NCBI GenBank assembly: GCA_026417035.1
Contig: JAOAEA010000004.1
Location: forward strand, 1 to 64,000
Length of the DNA: 64,000 nt
Direction of reading: 5' to 3'
From: Burkholderiales bacterium
GTDB lineage: Bacteria > Pseudomonadota > Gammaproteobacteria > Burkholderiales > SG8-39
This document shows positions 1 through 11,532 of the stretch, piece after piece. The notes under the pieces are model-generated. The model had not been told where the DNA came from, did no database searches, and worked only from the letters and a program-made list of their open reading frames with translations. Every line of letters starts with the position of its first letter. Position 1 is the first letter of the stretch. Made by a program: the position numbers and the translations under genes.

Positions 1-17
1 ATGTGTATAAGAGACAG
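1..17 (+). other. Nextera/Tn5 transposase mosaic-end adapter remnant (sequencing artefact)
   Basis: Window begins atgtgtataagagacag, which matches the 3' part of the Tn5 mosaic end AGATGTGTATAAGAGACAG used in Nextera libraries. Confidence 0.93.
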
Positions 18-187
18 ATCCTGGGCCGTATCGACCGGGGAACTCCGGTCGGCCGGCGATCAGCCACGGCGCTGGCCCGCGCCGCCGCCGTCGCGCGGCG
101 GCCGGCCCGCGCGGCTCGCCGGCGCGGGGCCGACACCGGCGCGCCGCGGCGACGGGCGTCCGATCACGCGCCGTGCCGCGCCCGCCG

Positions 188-3100
188 ATGACCGGGACCG
201 ACCTCGCCTCCCTGCCTGCGACCGAGCGCCGCACCCTGAGCGCGATCCGCGCGCTCAGGATCGTGGCGTGGGCGCTCGTCGCCGGCTGGCTGCTCCTCGC
301 GGTGGCGATCATCGCCCTGCGCTACTTCGTGCTCCCGAACGTCGGCGCGTACAAGGACGACGTGGCGGCGCTCATGTCGCGCGCGGTGGGCGCGAAGGTC
401 ACGATCGGCGCCATCGGCGCGCACTGGCACGGGCTGCACCCCTGGCTCGAGCTCGGCGACGTGCGCATCCACGACGCGGGCGGCGCGGTGGCCCTGTCGC
501 TCCCCGCGATCGACGCATCCGTGGGCTGGCGCTCGCTCGTCGCCGGGGAGCTCCGCTTCCACTCGCTCGCGTTCGAGAGCCCGGAGCTCAAGATTCGCCG
601 CGACCGCGAGGGCCGGATCTTCGTCGCCGGGATGGAGGTCGCCGGCCCGGCGCCGGCCGATGGCGGCCTCGCCGACTGGGTGCTGCGGCAGGGCGAGGTG
701 GTCGTGCGCAACGGGCGCGTCGAGTGGCTCGACGAGAAGCGCGGGGCGCCGCCGCTCGCGCTCGCGTCCGTGGGGATCCGCATCCGCAACCACCTCTCGG
801 ACCACCACGTCGCCATCGCGGCGACGCCGCCGCCCGAGCTCGCGTCGAAGCTCGACCTCCGCGCGCGGCTCGAGGGCGATTCGTTCGAGGCGCTGCAGGC
901 GTGGACCGGGCGGTTCTTCGCCGAGGTGGATTTCGTCGACCTCGCGGCCTGGAAGGCGTGGTTCGACTACCCGATCCAGGTCGACGCGGGCCGGGGCTCA
1001 TTGCGCGCGTGGCTCGACTTCGCCGGGGGCCGGCTCACCGAGGCGGTGGCCGACGTCGGCCTCGCCGACGTCGGCACGCGCCTCGCGCCCGACCTGCCGC
1101 GGCTCGACCTCGCCTCGCTCTCCGGGCGCTTCGGCGCGCGCGAGGTCCGCAAGGGCTCGGGATTCTTCGCGTTCGTCGGCCGCGGCCAGCCCGGCTGGGA
1201 GGTGTTCGGGGAGAAGCTCGCCTTCGGGTTGCGCGGCGAGCCGGAGCTCAAGCCCACCGACTTCCGGCTGCGGTGGCAGCCGCGCAGCGAAGGCCGCGAG
1301 GGCAGCGGCGAGTTCCGCGCTGACGCGATCGAGCTCGAGCCGCTCGCCGCGCTGGTGGAGCGGCTGCCGTTCCCCGGCAACGTGCGGCGCGCGCTCCTCG
1401 AATCCGAGCCGAAGGGGGCGTTGCGCGAGGTCACGTTCACCTGGGACGGCCCGGCCGAGGAGCCCAACCGCTACTCCGCGCGCGGCCGCTTCGACGGGCT
1501 CGGCCTGCGGCCGCGGGCGGGCCTGCCGGGCTTCTCCGGACTCGCCGGCGCGTTCGGGATCAACGAGGCGGGCGGGAGCGTGACCGTCGACGCGAGGCCG
1601 GCGGGCTTCGAGTATCCGGGCGTGCTCGCGGGCGGACCGCTCGCCTTCGACGCGCTCGCCGGCCGCGTCACCTGGACCCGGACCGGCGCCGGCCTCGAGC
1701 TGCGGTTCGACAACGTCTCGCTCGCGAGCCCGGACATCGCCGCGACCGCGCAGGGGAGCTGGCGCGAGGGGCCGGGCGGCGGCGTCGACCTCACCCTGCG
1801 CGGCACGCGCGTCGCGGCGGCGAGCGCCTGGCGCTACGTCCCGAACCTCAGCCCCGCGGCGCTCGAGTGGCTGTCCACCGCGGTCACCGGCGGGACCGCG
1901 ACCGACATCCGCATGCGGCTCAAGGGGAGCCTCGCCGACTTCCCCTTCGACGACCCGAAGACCGGCGCCTTCGAGCTCGCGCTGAAGGTCGCCGACGCGA
2001 CGATCGAGATCGGCAACGGCTGGCCGAGGTTCGAGCGCGTCGCCGGCGAGGTCGCCTTCGAGGGCCGGCGCATGACGATCGCGGCGGCGAAGGGCACGAC
2101 CCTCGGCATGCCGGTGAGTCCCGTCAAGGGGCGCATCCCGGACCTCTACGCGCCGATCACGCTGCTCGTGATCGAAGGGCAGGCCGAGGGCCCCACCGAC
2201 GCGTTCCTGCGCTACGTCGAGGCGAGCCCCGTGAACGACGCGATCGGGAGGCTCACCGCGGGGATGCGCGCGGAAGGGCGCGGCAGGCTCTCGCTCAAGC
2301 TCGAGCTGCCGATCGAGGAGCTCGCGAAGACCAGCGTCGCGGGGAGCTTCCAATTCGCGGGGAACACGCTCCGCGCCCCTGACGGCGACGCGCCCGTGAC
2401 GCAGCTCTCGGGCACGCTCTCGTTCACCGAGCAGGGGGTGAGCGCGCGCGCGCTCACCGGGCAGCTCCTTGGCGGACCCTTCACCGCCAGCGCGGCGACG
2501 CGCGAGGGCGTGGTCCAGGTGACCGTCCAGGGCACGGCGCGCGTCGCGGAGCTCGCCGACTTCCTCGACGCGCCGCGGGCGATCGCTGGCCGCCTGCAGG
2601 GGGCGCTCCCGTACACCGCGACCGCCCGCTTGCGCGGGCGGCTCGCCGACGTCATGGTCGAGTCGAACCTGCAGGGCGTCGCATCCGACCTTCCCCCGCC
2701 CTTCGCGAAAGCGGCGCAGGACGTCTGGCCCTCGCGGGTGGAGCGCACGATCGTCGCCGGGACCGTTCCGGCGCAGCGGCGCGACAACGTGACGGCCCAG
2801 ATCGGCGCGGCCCTCGCGGCGGCCGCGCAGTTCCGCCCCGAAGGCGAGCGGCTCGTCCTCGACCGCGCCGCCCTGAGCGTGGGCGCGGCCGCGACCCCGC
2901 CCCTGCCGCGGGAGCCCGGCATCGCGCTCGCCGTGAGCCTCGCGGACTTCGACTACGACCGCTTCGCCGCCGCCTTCCCCGCCGACCTGCAGCCGGGCGG
3001 CGGCCTCGCGTTCGAGTCCGCGACCCTGAAGGTGGGCCTGCTCACCGCCGGCGGCAAGCGCTTCCACGACGTCGACGTGAAGGCACGCATCTCGGGCGAC

Positions 3101-4117
3101 ACCGTGCAGATGACCGTCGCCGCGCGCGAGGCGAGCGGCGAGGCCACCTACCGGGCGGGCGGCGCCGGCGCCCTCACGGCGCGGCTGAAGCACCTCGTCT
3201 ATCCGGAGCCGGCGCCGGGTGGCGCGCCGCTCGAGCGCCCCAAGGAGCTGCCCGCGCTCGACATCGTCGCCGAGAGTTTCACCCTGGACGAGCACCGCCT
3301 CGGCCGGCTCGAGCTCGTCGCGCTGAGCGAGGGCGGCGACTGGCGCATCAAGCGGGCCGCGCTCATCGCGCCGGAGGGCGTGGCGAAGCTCGAGGGCGTC
3401 GCGCGGCCGGCGCTCGGCGGGGCGCCGGCCCGCACCGACCTCTCGTTCACCATCGACGTGAACGACGTCGGCGCTTACCTCGAGCGGATCGGCATGCCGG
3501 GGGTCATCGCGCGCGGCGACGCGTCGCTCACCGGGCGCGCCGCCTGGAACGGCCCGGTGTACGACATCGACTATCCGACCCTCACGGGCAAGCTCACGCT
3601 GCGCGCCGAGAATGGCCAGTTCCTCAAGGTGAAGCCGGGCATCGGGCGGCTGCTCGGCGTGCTCTCGCTGCAGTCGATCGGGCGGCGGCTGTCGCTCGAC
3701 TTCCGCGACGTGTTCAGCGAGGGGTTCGCGTTCGACGTCGTCTCCGGCAGCGCGGCGATCACGAAGGGCATCGCCTCCACCACCGACCTCGCGATGGTGG
3801 GCCCCGCGGCGAACGTGTCGATCACCGGCACCGCGAACCTCGCCAAGGAGACGCAGGACCTGCGCGTGCGCATCGTGCCCTCGATCGGCGACAGCGCCGC
3901 GGTCGCGGCGGGGATCGCGCTCGTCAACCCCGTGATCGGGCTCGGGGCGCTGCTCGCGCAGCGCGTGCTGAAGGACCCGATCGGGCAGATGCTCGCCTAC
4001 GAGTACCAGGTCACGGGCAGCTGGGACGACCCGCGCGTGGAGCGGGTGCGCGCGCCGCAGCCGCTCGTGGAGACGCCGATCCCGCGCGAGGCAGGCGTGC
4101 CGGGTGCCGCCAACTGA
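188..4117 (+). CDS. yhdP: YhdP family protein (AsmA-like / DUF3971, large envelope protein)
   Basis: ~1310 aa ORF with N-terminal TM segment (ALRIVAWALVAGWLLLAVAIIALRYFVLP), AsmA-like body and C-terminal LSLQSIGRRLSLDFRDVFSEGFAFD; sits upstream of nitrilase and tldD as in many beta/gammaproteobacteria. Alternative GTG start at 173. Confidence 0.85.
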   Translation: MTGTDLASLPATERRTLSAIRALRIVAWALVAGWLLLAVAIIALRYFVLPNVGAYKDDVAALMSRAVGAKVTIGAIGAHWHGLHPWLELGDVRIHDAGGAVALSLPAIDASVGWRSLVAGELRFHSLAFESPELKIRRDREGRIFVAGMEVAGPAPADGGLADWVLRQGEVVVRNGRVEWLDEKRGAPPLALASVGIRIRNHLSDHHVAIAATPPPELASKLDLRARLEGDSFEALQAWTGRFFAEVDFVDLAAWKAWFDYPIQVDAGRGSLRAWLDFAGGRLTEAVADVGLADVGTRLAPDLPRLDLASLSGRFGAREVRKGSGFFAFVGRGQPGWEVFGEKLAFGLRGEPELKPTDFRLRWQPRSEGREGSGEFRADAIELEPLAALVERLPFPGNVRRALLESEPKGALREVTFTWDGPAEEPNRYSARGRFDGLGLRPRAGLPGFSGLAGAFGINEAGGSVTVDARPAGFEYPGVLAGGPLAFDALAGRVTWTRTGAGLELRFDNVSLASPDIAATAQGSWREGPGGGVDLTLRGTRVAAASAWRYVPNLSPAALEWLSTAVTGGTATDIRMRLKGSLADFPFDDPKTGAFELALKVADATIEIGNGWPRFERVAGEVAFEGRRMTIAAAKGTTLGMPVSPVKGRIPDLYAPITLLVIEGQAEGPTDAFLRYVEASPVNDAIGRLTAGMRAEGRGRLSLKLELPIEELAKTSVAGSFQFAGNTLRAPDGDAPVTQLSGTLSFTEQGVSARALTGQLLGGPFTASAATREGVVQVTVQGTARVAELADFLDAPRAIAGRLQGALPYTATARLRGRLADVMVESNLQGVASDLPPPFAKAAQDVWPSRVERTIVAGTVPAQRRDNVTAQIGAALAAAAQFRPEGERLVLDRAALSVGAAATPPLPREPGIALAVSLADFDYDRFAAAFPADLQPGGGLAFESATLKVGLLTAGGKRFHDVDVKARISGDTVQMTVAAREASGEATYRAGGAGALTARLKHLVYPEPAPGGAPLERPKELPALDIVAESFTLDEHRLGRLELVALSEGGDWRIKRAALIAPEGVAKLEGVARPALGGAPARTDLSFTIDVNDVGAYLERIGMPGVIARGDASLTGRAAWNGPVYDIDYPTLTGKLTLRAENGQFLKVKPGIGRLLGVLSLQSIGRRLSLDFRDVFSEGFAFDVVSGSAAITKGIASTTDLAMVGPAANVSITGTANLAKETQDLRVRIVPSIGDSAAVAAGIALVNPVIGLGALLAQRVLKDPIGQMLAYEYQVTGSWDDPRVERVRAPQPLVETPIPREAGVPGAAN

Positions 4118-4288
4118 GAAGAACCGCGAAGGCGCGAAGGTGCGCGAACGCAACTCCCGTCACACGCCGGTGGGCGCGCGTGGAAGAGCCGGCCGGCCGG
4201 AGGGCCGCGGCACGCGCCGCGCGACCCCGAAGCCTCCCGCCTTGCGCCCCTTCGCGCGCCCGGCGCTCTAGCGGTTGGCCGTGACACG

Positions 4289-5092
4289 ATGAGGCCCTTC
4301 CGCGCCGCCGCCGTCCAGATGGTCTCGGAGCCCTCGGTCGAGGCGAACATCGCCGCGGCCGAGGCGCTGGTCGCCGAGGCCGCCGCGGCGGGTGCGCGCC
4401 TCGTCGCGCTGCCGGAGAACTGGAGCTTCATGGGCCGCGGCGAGCGCGACAAGCTCACGGTGCGCGAGACCGAGGACGGCGGTCCGGCGCAGGCGTTCCT
4501 CGCGCGCGCGGCGCGTTCCCACGGCGTCTGGATCGTCGGCGGCTCGATCCCGATGGAATGCGGCGTCGCGGACAAGGTGGCGAACACGTGCCTCGTCTAC
4601 GACGACAGGGGGCGCCGCGTCGCGCGCTACGACAAGATCCACCTCTTCGGCTTCAGCCGCGGCGAGGAACGCTACGACGAGGCGGCGAGCGTGCTGGCGG
4701 GCGCGCGGCCCGCGGCGGTCGCCACGCCCTTCGGCCGCATCGGCCTCTCCATCTGCTACGACCTGCGTTTTCCCGAGCTCTACCGCTCGCTCGGGCCGGT
4801 CGACCTCCTCACGGTCCCCTCGGCGTTCACGCACACCACCGGGAGCGCGCACTGGGAGACGCTCGTGCGGGCGCGGGCGATCGAGAACCTGGCGTGGGTG
4901 ATCGCGCCGGCGCAGGGCGGCACCCACCCGAACGGACGCCGCACCTGGGGCCACACGATGGTCGTCGACCCCTGGGGCACGGTGAAGGCCGAGCTCGCGG
5001 AGGGGCCCGGCGTCGTCCTCGCCGACATCGACCCGGCGTTCCAGGCCGAGGTCCGGGCGAGCCTTCCGGCACTGGCGCACCGGGTCTTGTGA
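4289..5092 (+). CDS. carbon-nitrogen hydrolase family protein (nitrilase/omega-amidase-like)
   Basis: Nitrilase motifs: ALPENWSFMG (Glu), YDKIHLFGF (Lys), GLSICYDLRFPELYR (Cys). Confidence 0.9.
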   Translation: MRPFRAAAVQMVSEPSVEANIAAAEALVAEAAAAGARLVALPENWSFMGRGERDKLTVRETEDGGPAQAFLARAARSHGVWIVGGSIPMECGVADKVANTCLVYDDRGRRVARYDKIHLFGFSRGEERYDEAASVLAGARPAAVATPFGRIGLSICYDLRFPELYRSLGPVDLLTVPSAFTHTTGSAHWETLVRARAIENLAWVIAPAQGGTHPNGRRTWGHTMVVDPWGTVKAELAEGPGVVLADIDPAFQAEVRASLPALAHRVL

Positions 5093-5269
5093 CGCGACGC
5101 CCGCGCAATCCGGGGTTGATCGCGGCACGGGTGGCCCCATCTGGACGAGAGCGGCGAAGCGCCTGATCCGAAAGGGGTTATGGCGTCCGGGCCCCGGCGC
5201 GGGCGCCAGCCCTTAGAATCGGCCCACCCCGGCCCGCCCGCGGCGCCGCGCCTTTGCGGAAAGCTCCCC

Positions 5270-6742
<1,473 letters not shown>

Positions 6743-6803
6743 ATTCCCGCGGCGGGCGGATTTCGGTGAGAATCCCCCGGCCCGCCACCCACCGAGAACG
6801 ACC

Positions 6804-7925
6804 ATGACACACGCCGCGATCACCGGCTGGGGCAAGTGCATGCCTCCGGCGACGCTCACCAACGCCGACCTCGCCACGCTGATGGAGACCGACGACGAGT
6901 GGATCGTCAGCCGCACCGGCATCCGCGAACGCCGCATCTCGCACGTCCCGCTCGCGGAGCTCGCGCACGTCGCCGCGCGCCGCGCGCTGGCCTGTGCCGG
7001 CCTGGATCCCGCCGGGCTCGAGCTGGTGGTGTTCGGCAGCTGCACCTACGACGAGCAGGTGCCCAACACCGCCTCGGGCGTGCAGTTCAAGCTCGGCGCC
7101 CGGAGCGCGGCGGCGATGGACATCAACACCGCGTGCACGAGCTTCCTCTACGGACTCTCGTCGGCGACCGCCATGATCCGAACCGGCGTGGTGAAGAACG
7201 CGCTGGTGATCGGCGGCGAGGTGATCTCGCAGTACATGGACTGGACGAACCGCAACGTCGCGGTGCTCTTCGGCGACGGCTGCGCGGCGGTGGTGCTGCA
7301 GGCCACCGACCGGGAGGAGGGCCTCCTCGCGGAGAAACTCGGCTGCTACGCGGACGCGCGGCAGATCCTCCGGGTGCGTGGCGCCGGGGCGGCCTACGCG
7401 AACCTCGGCGTCGTCTACGGCGACGTGCGCTGGGACTTCGACGGGCCGGAGATCTTCAAGCGCGCGGTGCACGGCATGGCCCAGGCCTCCGCGGAGGCGC
7501 TCGCGAGGCGCGGCGTCGCCGCCGAGGCCATCGACCTCGCGATCCCGCACCAGGCGAACCTGCGCATCATCGAGGCGGTCGCGAAACGCGCCGGCGTGCC
7601 GATGGAGAAGGTCTTCCTCACGGTGCAGCGCTACGGCAACATGTCGGCGGCGACCGTGCCGGTGGCGCTCGTCGATGCGCTCGAGGAGGGTCGCGTCGCG
7701 CCCGGGGCGCTCATCCTCATGCCCGCCTTCGGCGGCGGCCTCACCTACTGCTCGCACCTCGTGCGCTGGGGCGATCGCGTGCAGCCCCGCGGCGAGAGCG
7801 ACGCGGCGCTTCCGCCCTGCGACCGCTCCGCCCTGGAGATCGTCAAGGACCTGATCGAGCGCAAGGCGGGCGCGGGCCGTTCCGACCGGGGCCTCTTCGC
7901 CGCGCGCTTCGCGGAGTCCGCGTAG
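6804..7925 (+). CDS. beta-ketoacyl-ACP synthase III (FabH-like)
   Basis: DEWIVSRTGIRERR, DINTACTSFLYGLSSA (Cys), IPHQANLRIIEAVAKRAG (His), RYGNMSAATVPVAL (Asn). Confidence 0.92.
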   Translation: MTHAAITGWGKCMPPATLTNADLATLMETDDEWIVSRTGIRERRISHVPLAELAHVAARRALACAGLDPAGLELVVFGSCTYDEQVPNTASGVQFKLGARSAAAMDINTACTSFLYGLSSATAMIRTGVVKNALVIGGEVISQYMDWTNRNVAVLFGDGCAAVVLQATDREEGLLAEKLGCYADARQILRVRGAGAAYANLGVVYGDVRWDFDGPEIFKRAVHGMAQASAEALARRGVAAEAIDLAIPHQANLRIIEAVAKRAGVPMEKVFLTVQRYGNMSAATVPVALVDALEEGRVAPGALILMPAFGGGLTYCSHLVRWGDRVQPRGESDAALPPCDRSALEIVKDLIERKAGAGRSDRGLFAARFAESA

Positions 7926-8090
7926 CGAACGCGTGCGCGGCGCGGCCCGCCGGCCCCCGTCGCCCGGCGGATTCCCGGCTGATCCTTCGGCGGGGCGCGG
8001 CCTCCCCGGCCGGCGTGACGCGGGCCCTTCCGCCGCGGCGCGCTGCTCGCGTAAACTCGCCTCCGCCGCCGCAGTCCCTGGAGCCGCCCC

Positions 8091-9152
8091 GTGTCCTCCC
8101 AGCCGCCCGTGCTCGACCGCAACGTCGTGCTGACGCAGTGCCGCGCGAACGCGGAGAAGCGCCTGGCGGCGGTGCTGGAGGGCATGGTCGACAAGATCGC
8201 GGCGCAACTCAACGAGCAGGCGCAGCACGCCAAGGACCGCGAGGAGCGCGACGCGCTCTCCCAGGGCGCGGCGCGCCTCGGCGCCGACCGGCAGGCCTTC
8301 CTCGACGCCTTTCGCACCGAATTCGCGCGGCGCTTCGAGGCCGCCGCGAAGGCGCTCCAGGGCATGGGGCCGAGCCGCGAGGAGCTCGACCGCGAGCAGG
8401 CGGCGATGCTCAAGACGAACGTCCTCGAGAACGAGGTGGCGGTCATCAAGCTGTCGGTGCGGCTGAAGCAGGACGCCGCGGCCGAGCTCGGCGAGCTGTC
8501 GCGGCGCCTCGTGACGCTCTTCCGCCTGCACGCGCTCGACGACGGCGACAATCCGCTCGGGCCGCTGCCGATCGCGCACGCCGTGTTCGCCGGGTTCGCG
8601 CGCGCGCGCGTCGAGGGGCGCGCCGCACGCGCCGTGCGGCCGCTCGTCGAGGAGCAGCTCTCCGGCCCGGTGCGGGAGCTCTATCGCGCGTTGAACCAGC
8701 TGCTGCAGGCGCTCGGCGTCGAGCCCAATGTCCCGCGCCCGGCCGCGGCGGCGCCGGCTGCGGCGCCCGCCGCCCCGGCGCCCGCGCTGGCGCGCGCCGG
8801 GCCGACCGCGAGGCCGGCGGCGATCGCCGCGGCGGCGATCCGTGCGACGGTGCCGCCCGCGGTGGACGCGTTCCTGCGCAAGAACTGGCTGGAGCTCCTC
8901 GCGCGCACCCACGCGGCGCAGGGTCCCGAAGGGACGCCCTGGAAGCAGACCGTCGCGGCGATGCAGTACCTGGTGGCGAGCCTGAAGCCGCGGAACGACC
9001 CGGCCGAGCGCGCGAAGCTGCAGGCGGCGATCCCGGCCATCCTCAAGAACATCACCGTCGGCATGGACGCGCTCGGCATGCCGCCCGCGGAGCGCCAGCC
9101 GGTGCTCGACGCGCTGATGGCCGCGCACCGCGAGATCCTGCGCGGGAAGTAA
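8091..9152 (+). CDS. DUF1631-like protein (short form)
   Basis: GTG start; N-terminal helical region and C-terminal WKQTVAAMQYLVASLKPRNDP..RAKLQAAIPAILKNITVGMDALGMP resemble DUF1631-type proteins; family call by eye only. Confidence 0.5.
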   Translation: MSSQPPVLDRNVVLTQCRANAEKRLAAVLEGMVDKIAAQLNEQAQHAKDREERDALSQGAARLGADRQAFLDAFRTEFARRFEAAAKALQGMGPSREELDREQAAMLKTNVLENEVAVIKLSVRLKQDAAAELGELSRRLVTLFRLHALDDGDNPLGPLPIAHAVFAGFARARVEGRAARAVRPLVEEQLSGPVRELYRALNQLLQALGVEPNVPRPAAAAPAAAPAAPAPALARAGPTARPAAIAAAAIRATVPPAVDAFLRKNWLELLARTHAAQGPEGTPWKQTVAAMQYLVASLKPRNDPAERAKLQAAIPAILKNITVGMDALGMPPAERQPVLDALMAAHREILRGK

Positions 9153-9306
9153 CGGCGCCGTCCGGCACGTCGCTGGCCGGCAGCGCCGCGCAGGGCGGAA
9201 GGGGCAGCGACGCGCGCGGAGCGGGACAACGCCGCCAACGCGGCGGGTGCGCCTCGCGCCGCCGGATTCGGGAATTGCAGGCGGGTCGCCCCGTTGCGAC
9301 GACCCG

Positions 9307-9999
9307 CTACGGACCGGCCGCGGCGACTGCGGCGCTGCGGCCGTGCCCGCCCGCGGAGCCGCACAGGACGTAGCGCTCCTGCTCGTCGCGCGTTTCCCGA
9401 TAGGCGTCGAGGGCAGTCGACGTGCCCTCGCGCGCCGTGCGCATCGCGCCCGAGCCGGGCTGATGGTCGTCGAGCTGGGCATCGAGCGCCGCGGCCATGT
9501 AATCCTGCAGGCCCGCGAGGCACAGCGTGAGGCCCGCGAGGCCCAGCGCTTCGTGCTCGGCGCCCATGATGCCGCCCGCGGCGTGGAGGGGCTGGCCGAG
9601 CGCGGAGGCGCCGGTGGCGACGCCGGAGGCGAGCCCCGCGAGCCGCAGGTGCCACCAGAAGGCGAGCGACTCGCCGCCGAGGGCATCGACCGTGAACCCG
9701 GAGAGCTCGCGCGGCGCGAGCGCGTCGAAGCGTCCCGAGAGCCGGCGGTCGCCGTTGCCGGCGAGCGCGCCCGCCCAGCGCCGCGCCGCGCCGGGGTCGT
9801 CGCCCGGAATGGCGGAATAGCGATCCACGTAGAGCTGGTAGGCGGCGAGGGTGCCGCTGTAATCGGCGACGAGCCCCTTGATGCGCGACTGTGCGACGAG
9901 CTCGCCGCTGCGGAGCGCGGCCGCCACGAGGAGCCCTGCGACGAGCATCGCGAGCGCCACCTCGGCGAGGGTGTAGCCGCGTGCCCGGCGCGTCCCCAT
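9307..9999 (-). CDS. type IV prepilin-like protein with N-terminal methylation motif
   Basis: MGTRRARGYTLAEVALAMLVAGLLVAAALRSGELVAQSRIKGLVADY: class III prepilin leader ending in G, hydrophobic helix with Glu at +5; start chosen at Met before the leader (ORF opens at 10146). Confidence 0.75.
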   Translation of the reverse strand: MGTRRARGYTLAEVALAMLVAGLLVAAALRSGELVAQSRIKGLVADYSGTLAAYQLYVDRYSAIPGDDPGAARRWAGALAGNGDRRLSGRFDALAPRELSGFTVDALGGESLAFWWHLRLAGLASGVATGASALGQPLHAAGGIMGAEHEALGLAGLTLCLAGLQDYMAAALDAQLDDHQPGSGAMRTAREGTSTALDAYRETRDEQERYVLCGSAGGHGRSAAVAAAGP

Positions 10000-10277
10000 G
10001 CGGCGCTGTGCGCGATCCATGGGCTTCGCTGTCGAGCAAACGGCGTGCCCGGGATGGATCGCCCGCCGCCGGGTCGCGCATGGCGGCAGCGAAGGCTTCC
10101 AGCGCTCGCCGGCCGCGGCGATGCGCCGGCGCGCGACGACAGGCATCGCGCAAGCGCGCGTTGACTTGTCGGCGCGGCCGTTTGCGTTCCGACAGGCGCG
10201 GCGGGGCGGCTATACTGCGCCCTCGCGCGCGGCGGAGCGGCATTGGGCCGCCCGCGCTTTCCGGGATGGAAGAGACC

Positions 10278-10667
10278 ATGAAACAGGAACGGCCGGGCGG
10301 CGCCGCGCGCAACGTCCTCGGCGGCGCGCTCGCGGACTGCTCGCACCGCCCGCTCACCGGCTTCTACCGCGACGGCTGTTGCCAGACCGGTCCGGACGAC
10401 CTGGGCGTGCACACCGTGTGCGCGGTGATGACGCGCGAGTTCCTCGACTTCTCGGTCGCGCGCGGCAACGACCTGGTGACGCCGGTGCCGGCCTTCGGCT
10501 TCCCCGGGCTCAAGCCGGGCGACCGCTGGTGCCTGTGCGCGGCGCGCTGGAAGGAGGCGCTGGAGGCCGGCGCGGCGCCGCGTGTCGTGCTCGCCGCCAC
10601 GCACGAGCAGACGCTCGAGATCGTCCCGCTCGCGGATCTCAAGCGGCACGCGATCGACCTGCAGTGA
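10278..10667 (+). CDS. DUF2237 family protein
   Basis: NVLGGALADCSHRPLTGFYRDGCCQTGPDDLGVHTVCAVMTREFLDFS is typical of DUF2237; GGAAGAG precedes the ATG. Confidence 0.88.
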   Translation: MKQERPGGAARNVLGGALADCSHRPLTGFYRDGCCQTGPDDLGVHTVCAVMTREFLDFSVARGNDLVTPVPAFGFPGLKPGDRWCLCAARWKEALEAGAAPRVVLAATHEQTLEIVPLADLKRHAIDLQ

Positions 10668-11428
10668 GCGTGCGCGGGACGCTCGGCCACCATCTTGCGC
10701 TGGGGGCGCTCGCACCGCTCCTCCCGGTGATGCTCTGGCAGGGACGCCGGGTGCGCCGCACGACGCCGCGGCTCCCGGACGCCGCCGGCGCGGATCGCGG
10801 GGTCGCGGGGACCGGCGCGCGGCGCGTCGCGATCGCCGTCGTGGGCGAATCGACCGTGTCCGGCGTCGGCGCGCGCACCCACGCCACTGGCTGGCCCGGG
10901 CGGCTCGCCGAATCGCTCGCGCGCGCGACGGACGCGCGCGTCGCGTGGCGCGCGGTGGGCGTGAACGGTGCGGCGGCGGCGCGCGTGGCGCGCGTTGCCG
11001 CGGAAACCCTCGCCGGCGGCCGGTGCGACGCGGCGTTCGTCGCGCTCGGGGTGAACGACGTGCTCGAGTTCACGCGCGTGGCGCGCTGGCGGGCGGACGT
11101 CGCGAGCCTGTGCGATTTCCTCGCCGGCGCGTGCGGCGCGCGGCTCGTGGTGCTCGCCGGCGTGCCGCCGCTCGAGCGCTTCCCGGCGCTGCCGCAGCCG
11201 CTCGCCGCCTTCCTCGGGACGCGCGCCCGGGCGCTCGACGCGGCGCTCGCGGACCTCGCCCGGCGGCGCGGCGACGCCGTCCACGTACCGTTCGCGATCG
11301 CGGGCGGCGCGGCGATGTTCTGCGCCGACCGCTTCCACCCTTCGGAGCGCGGCTACGCGCGCTGGGCCGCGCACACCGTCGCCGCGGCGCTACCCGCGCT
11401 CACCGCGCGCGGCGTGCCGGGCGCCTGA
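10664..11428 (+). CDS. SGNH/GDSL-type hydrolase
   Basis: GTG start overlapping preceding stop (GTGA); blocks VVGESTVSGVGA, FVALGVNDVLEFT, DRFHPSERGYARWA. Confidence 0.82.
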   Translation: MSVRGTLGHHLALGALAPLLPVMLWQGRRVRRTTPRLPDAAGADRGVAGTGARRVAIAVVGESTVSGVGARTHATGWPGRLAESLARATDARVAWRAVGVNGAAAARVARVAAETLAGGRCDAAFVALGVNDVLEFTRVARWRADVASLCDFLAGACGARLVVLAGVPPLERFPALPQPLAAFLGTRARALDAALADLARRRGDAVHVPFAIAGGAAMFCADRFHPSERGYARWAAHTVAAALPALTARGVPGA

Positions 11429-11532
11429 CTGCGCCGCGGGGCAGAGGGCGCGCTTCCCCCGAGCGCGTGGCCGAGAGATGACGGCGGACGGGCCGCCCGC
11501 AGCCGACGCAGCCGCGCCCGGGCGGCGACGGG

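Noticed and set aside
1-1323. ORF of 440 aa beginning in adapter
   Set aside because: Starts within Nextera sequence and is out of frame with yhdP.
998-4153. Very long antisense ORFs (e.g. 998-4153 -, 6720-10715 -, 21040-25440 +, 36556-39606 -, 41413-43830 -, 47628-50036 -, 51087-55265 -, 55362-58097 -)
   Set aside because: They are opposite or out of frame with clearly recognisable genes and have Arg/Ala/Gly/His-rich composition typical of spurious ORFs in high-GC DNA.
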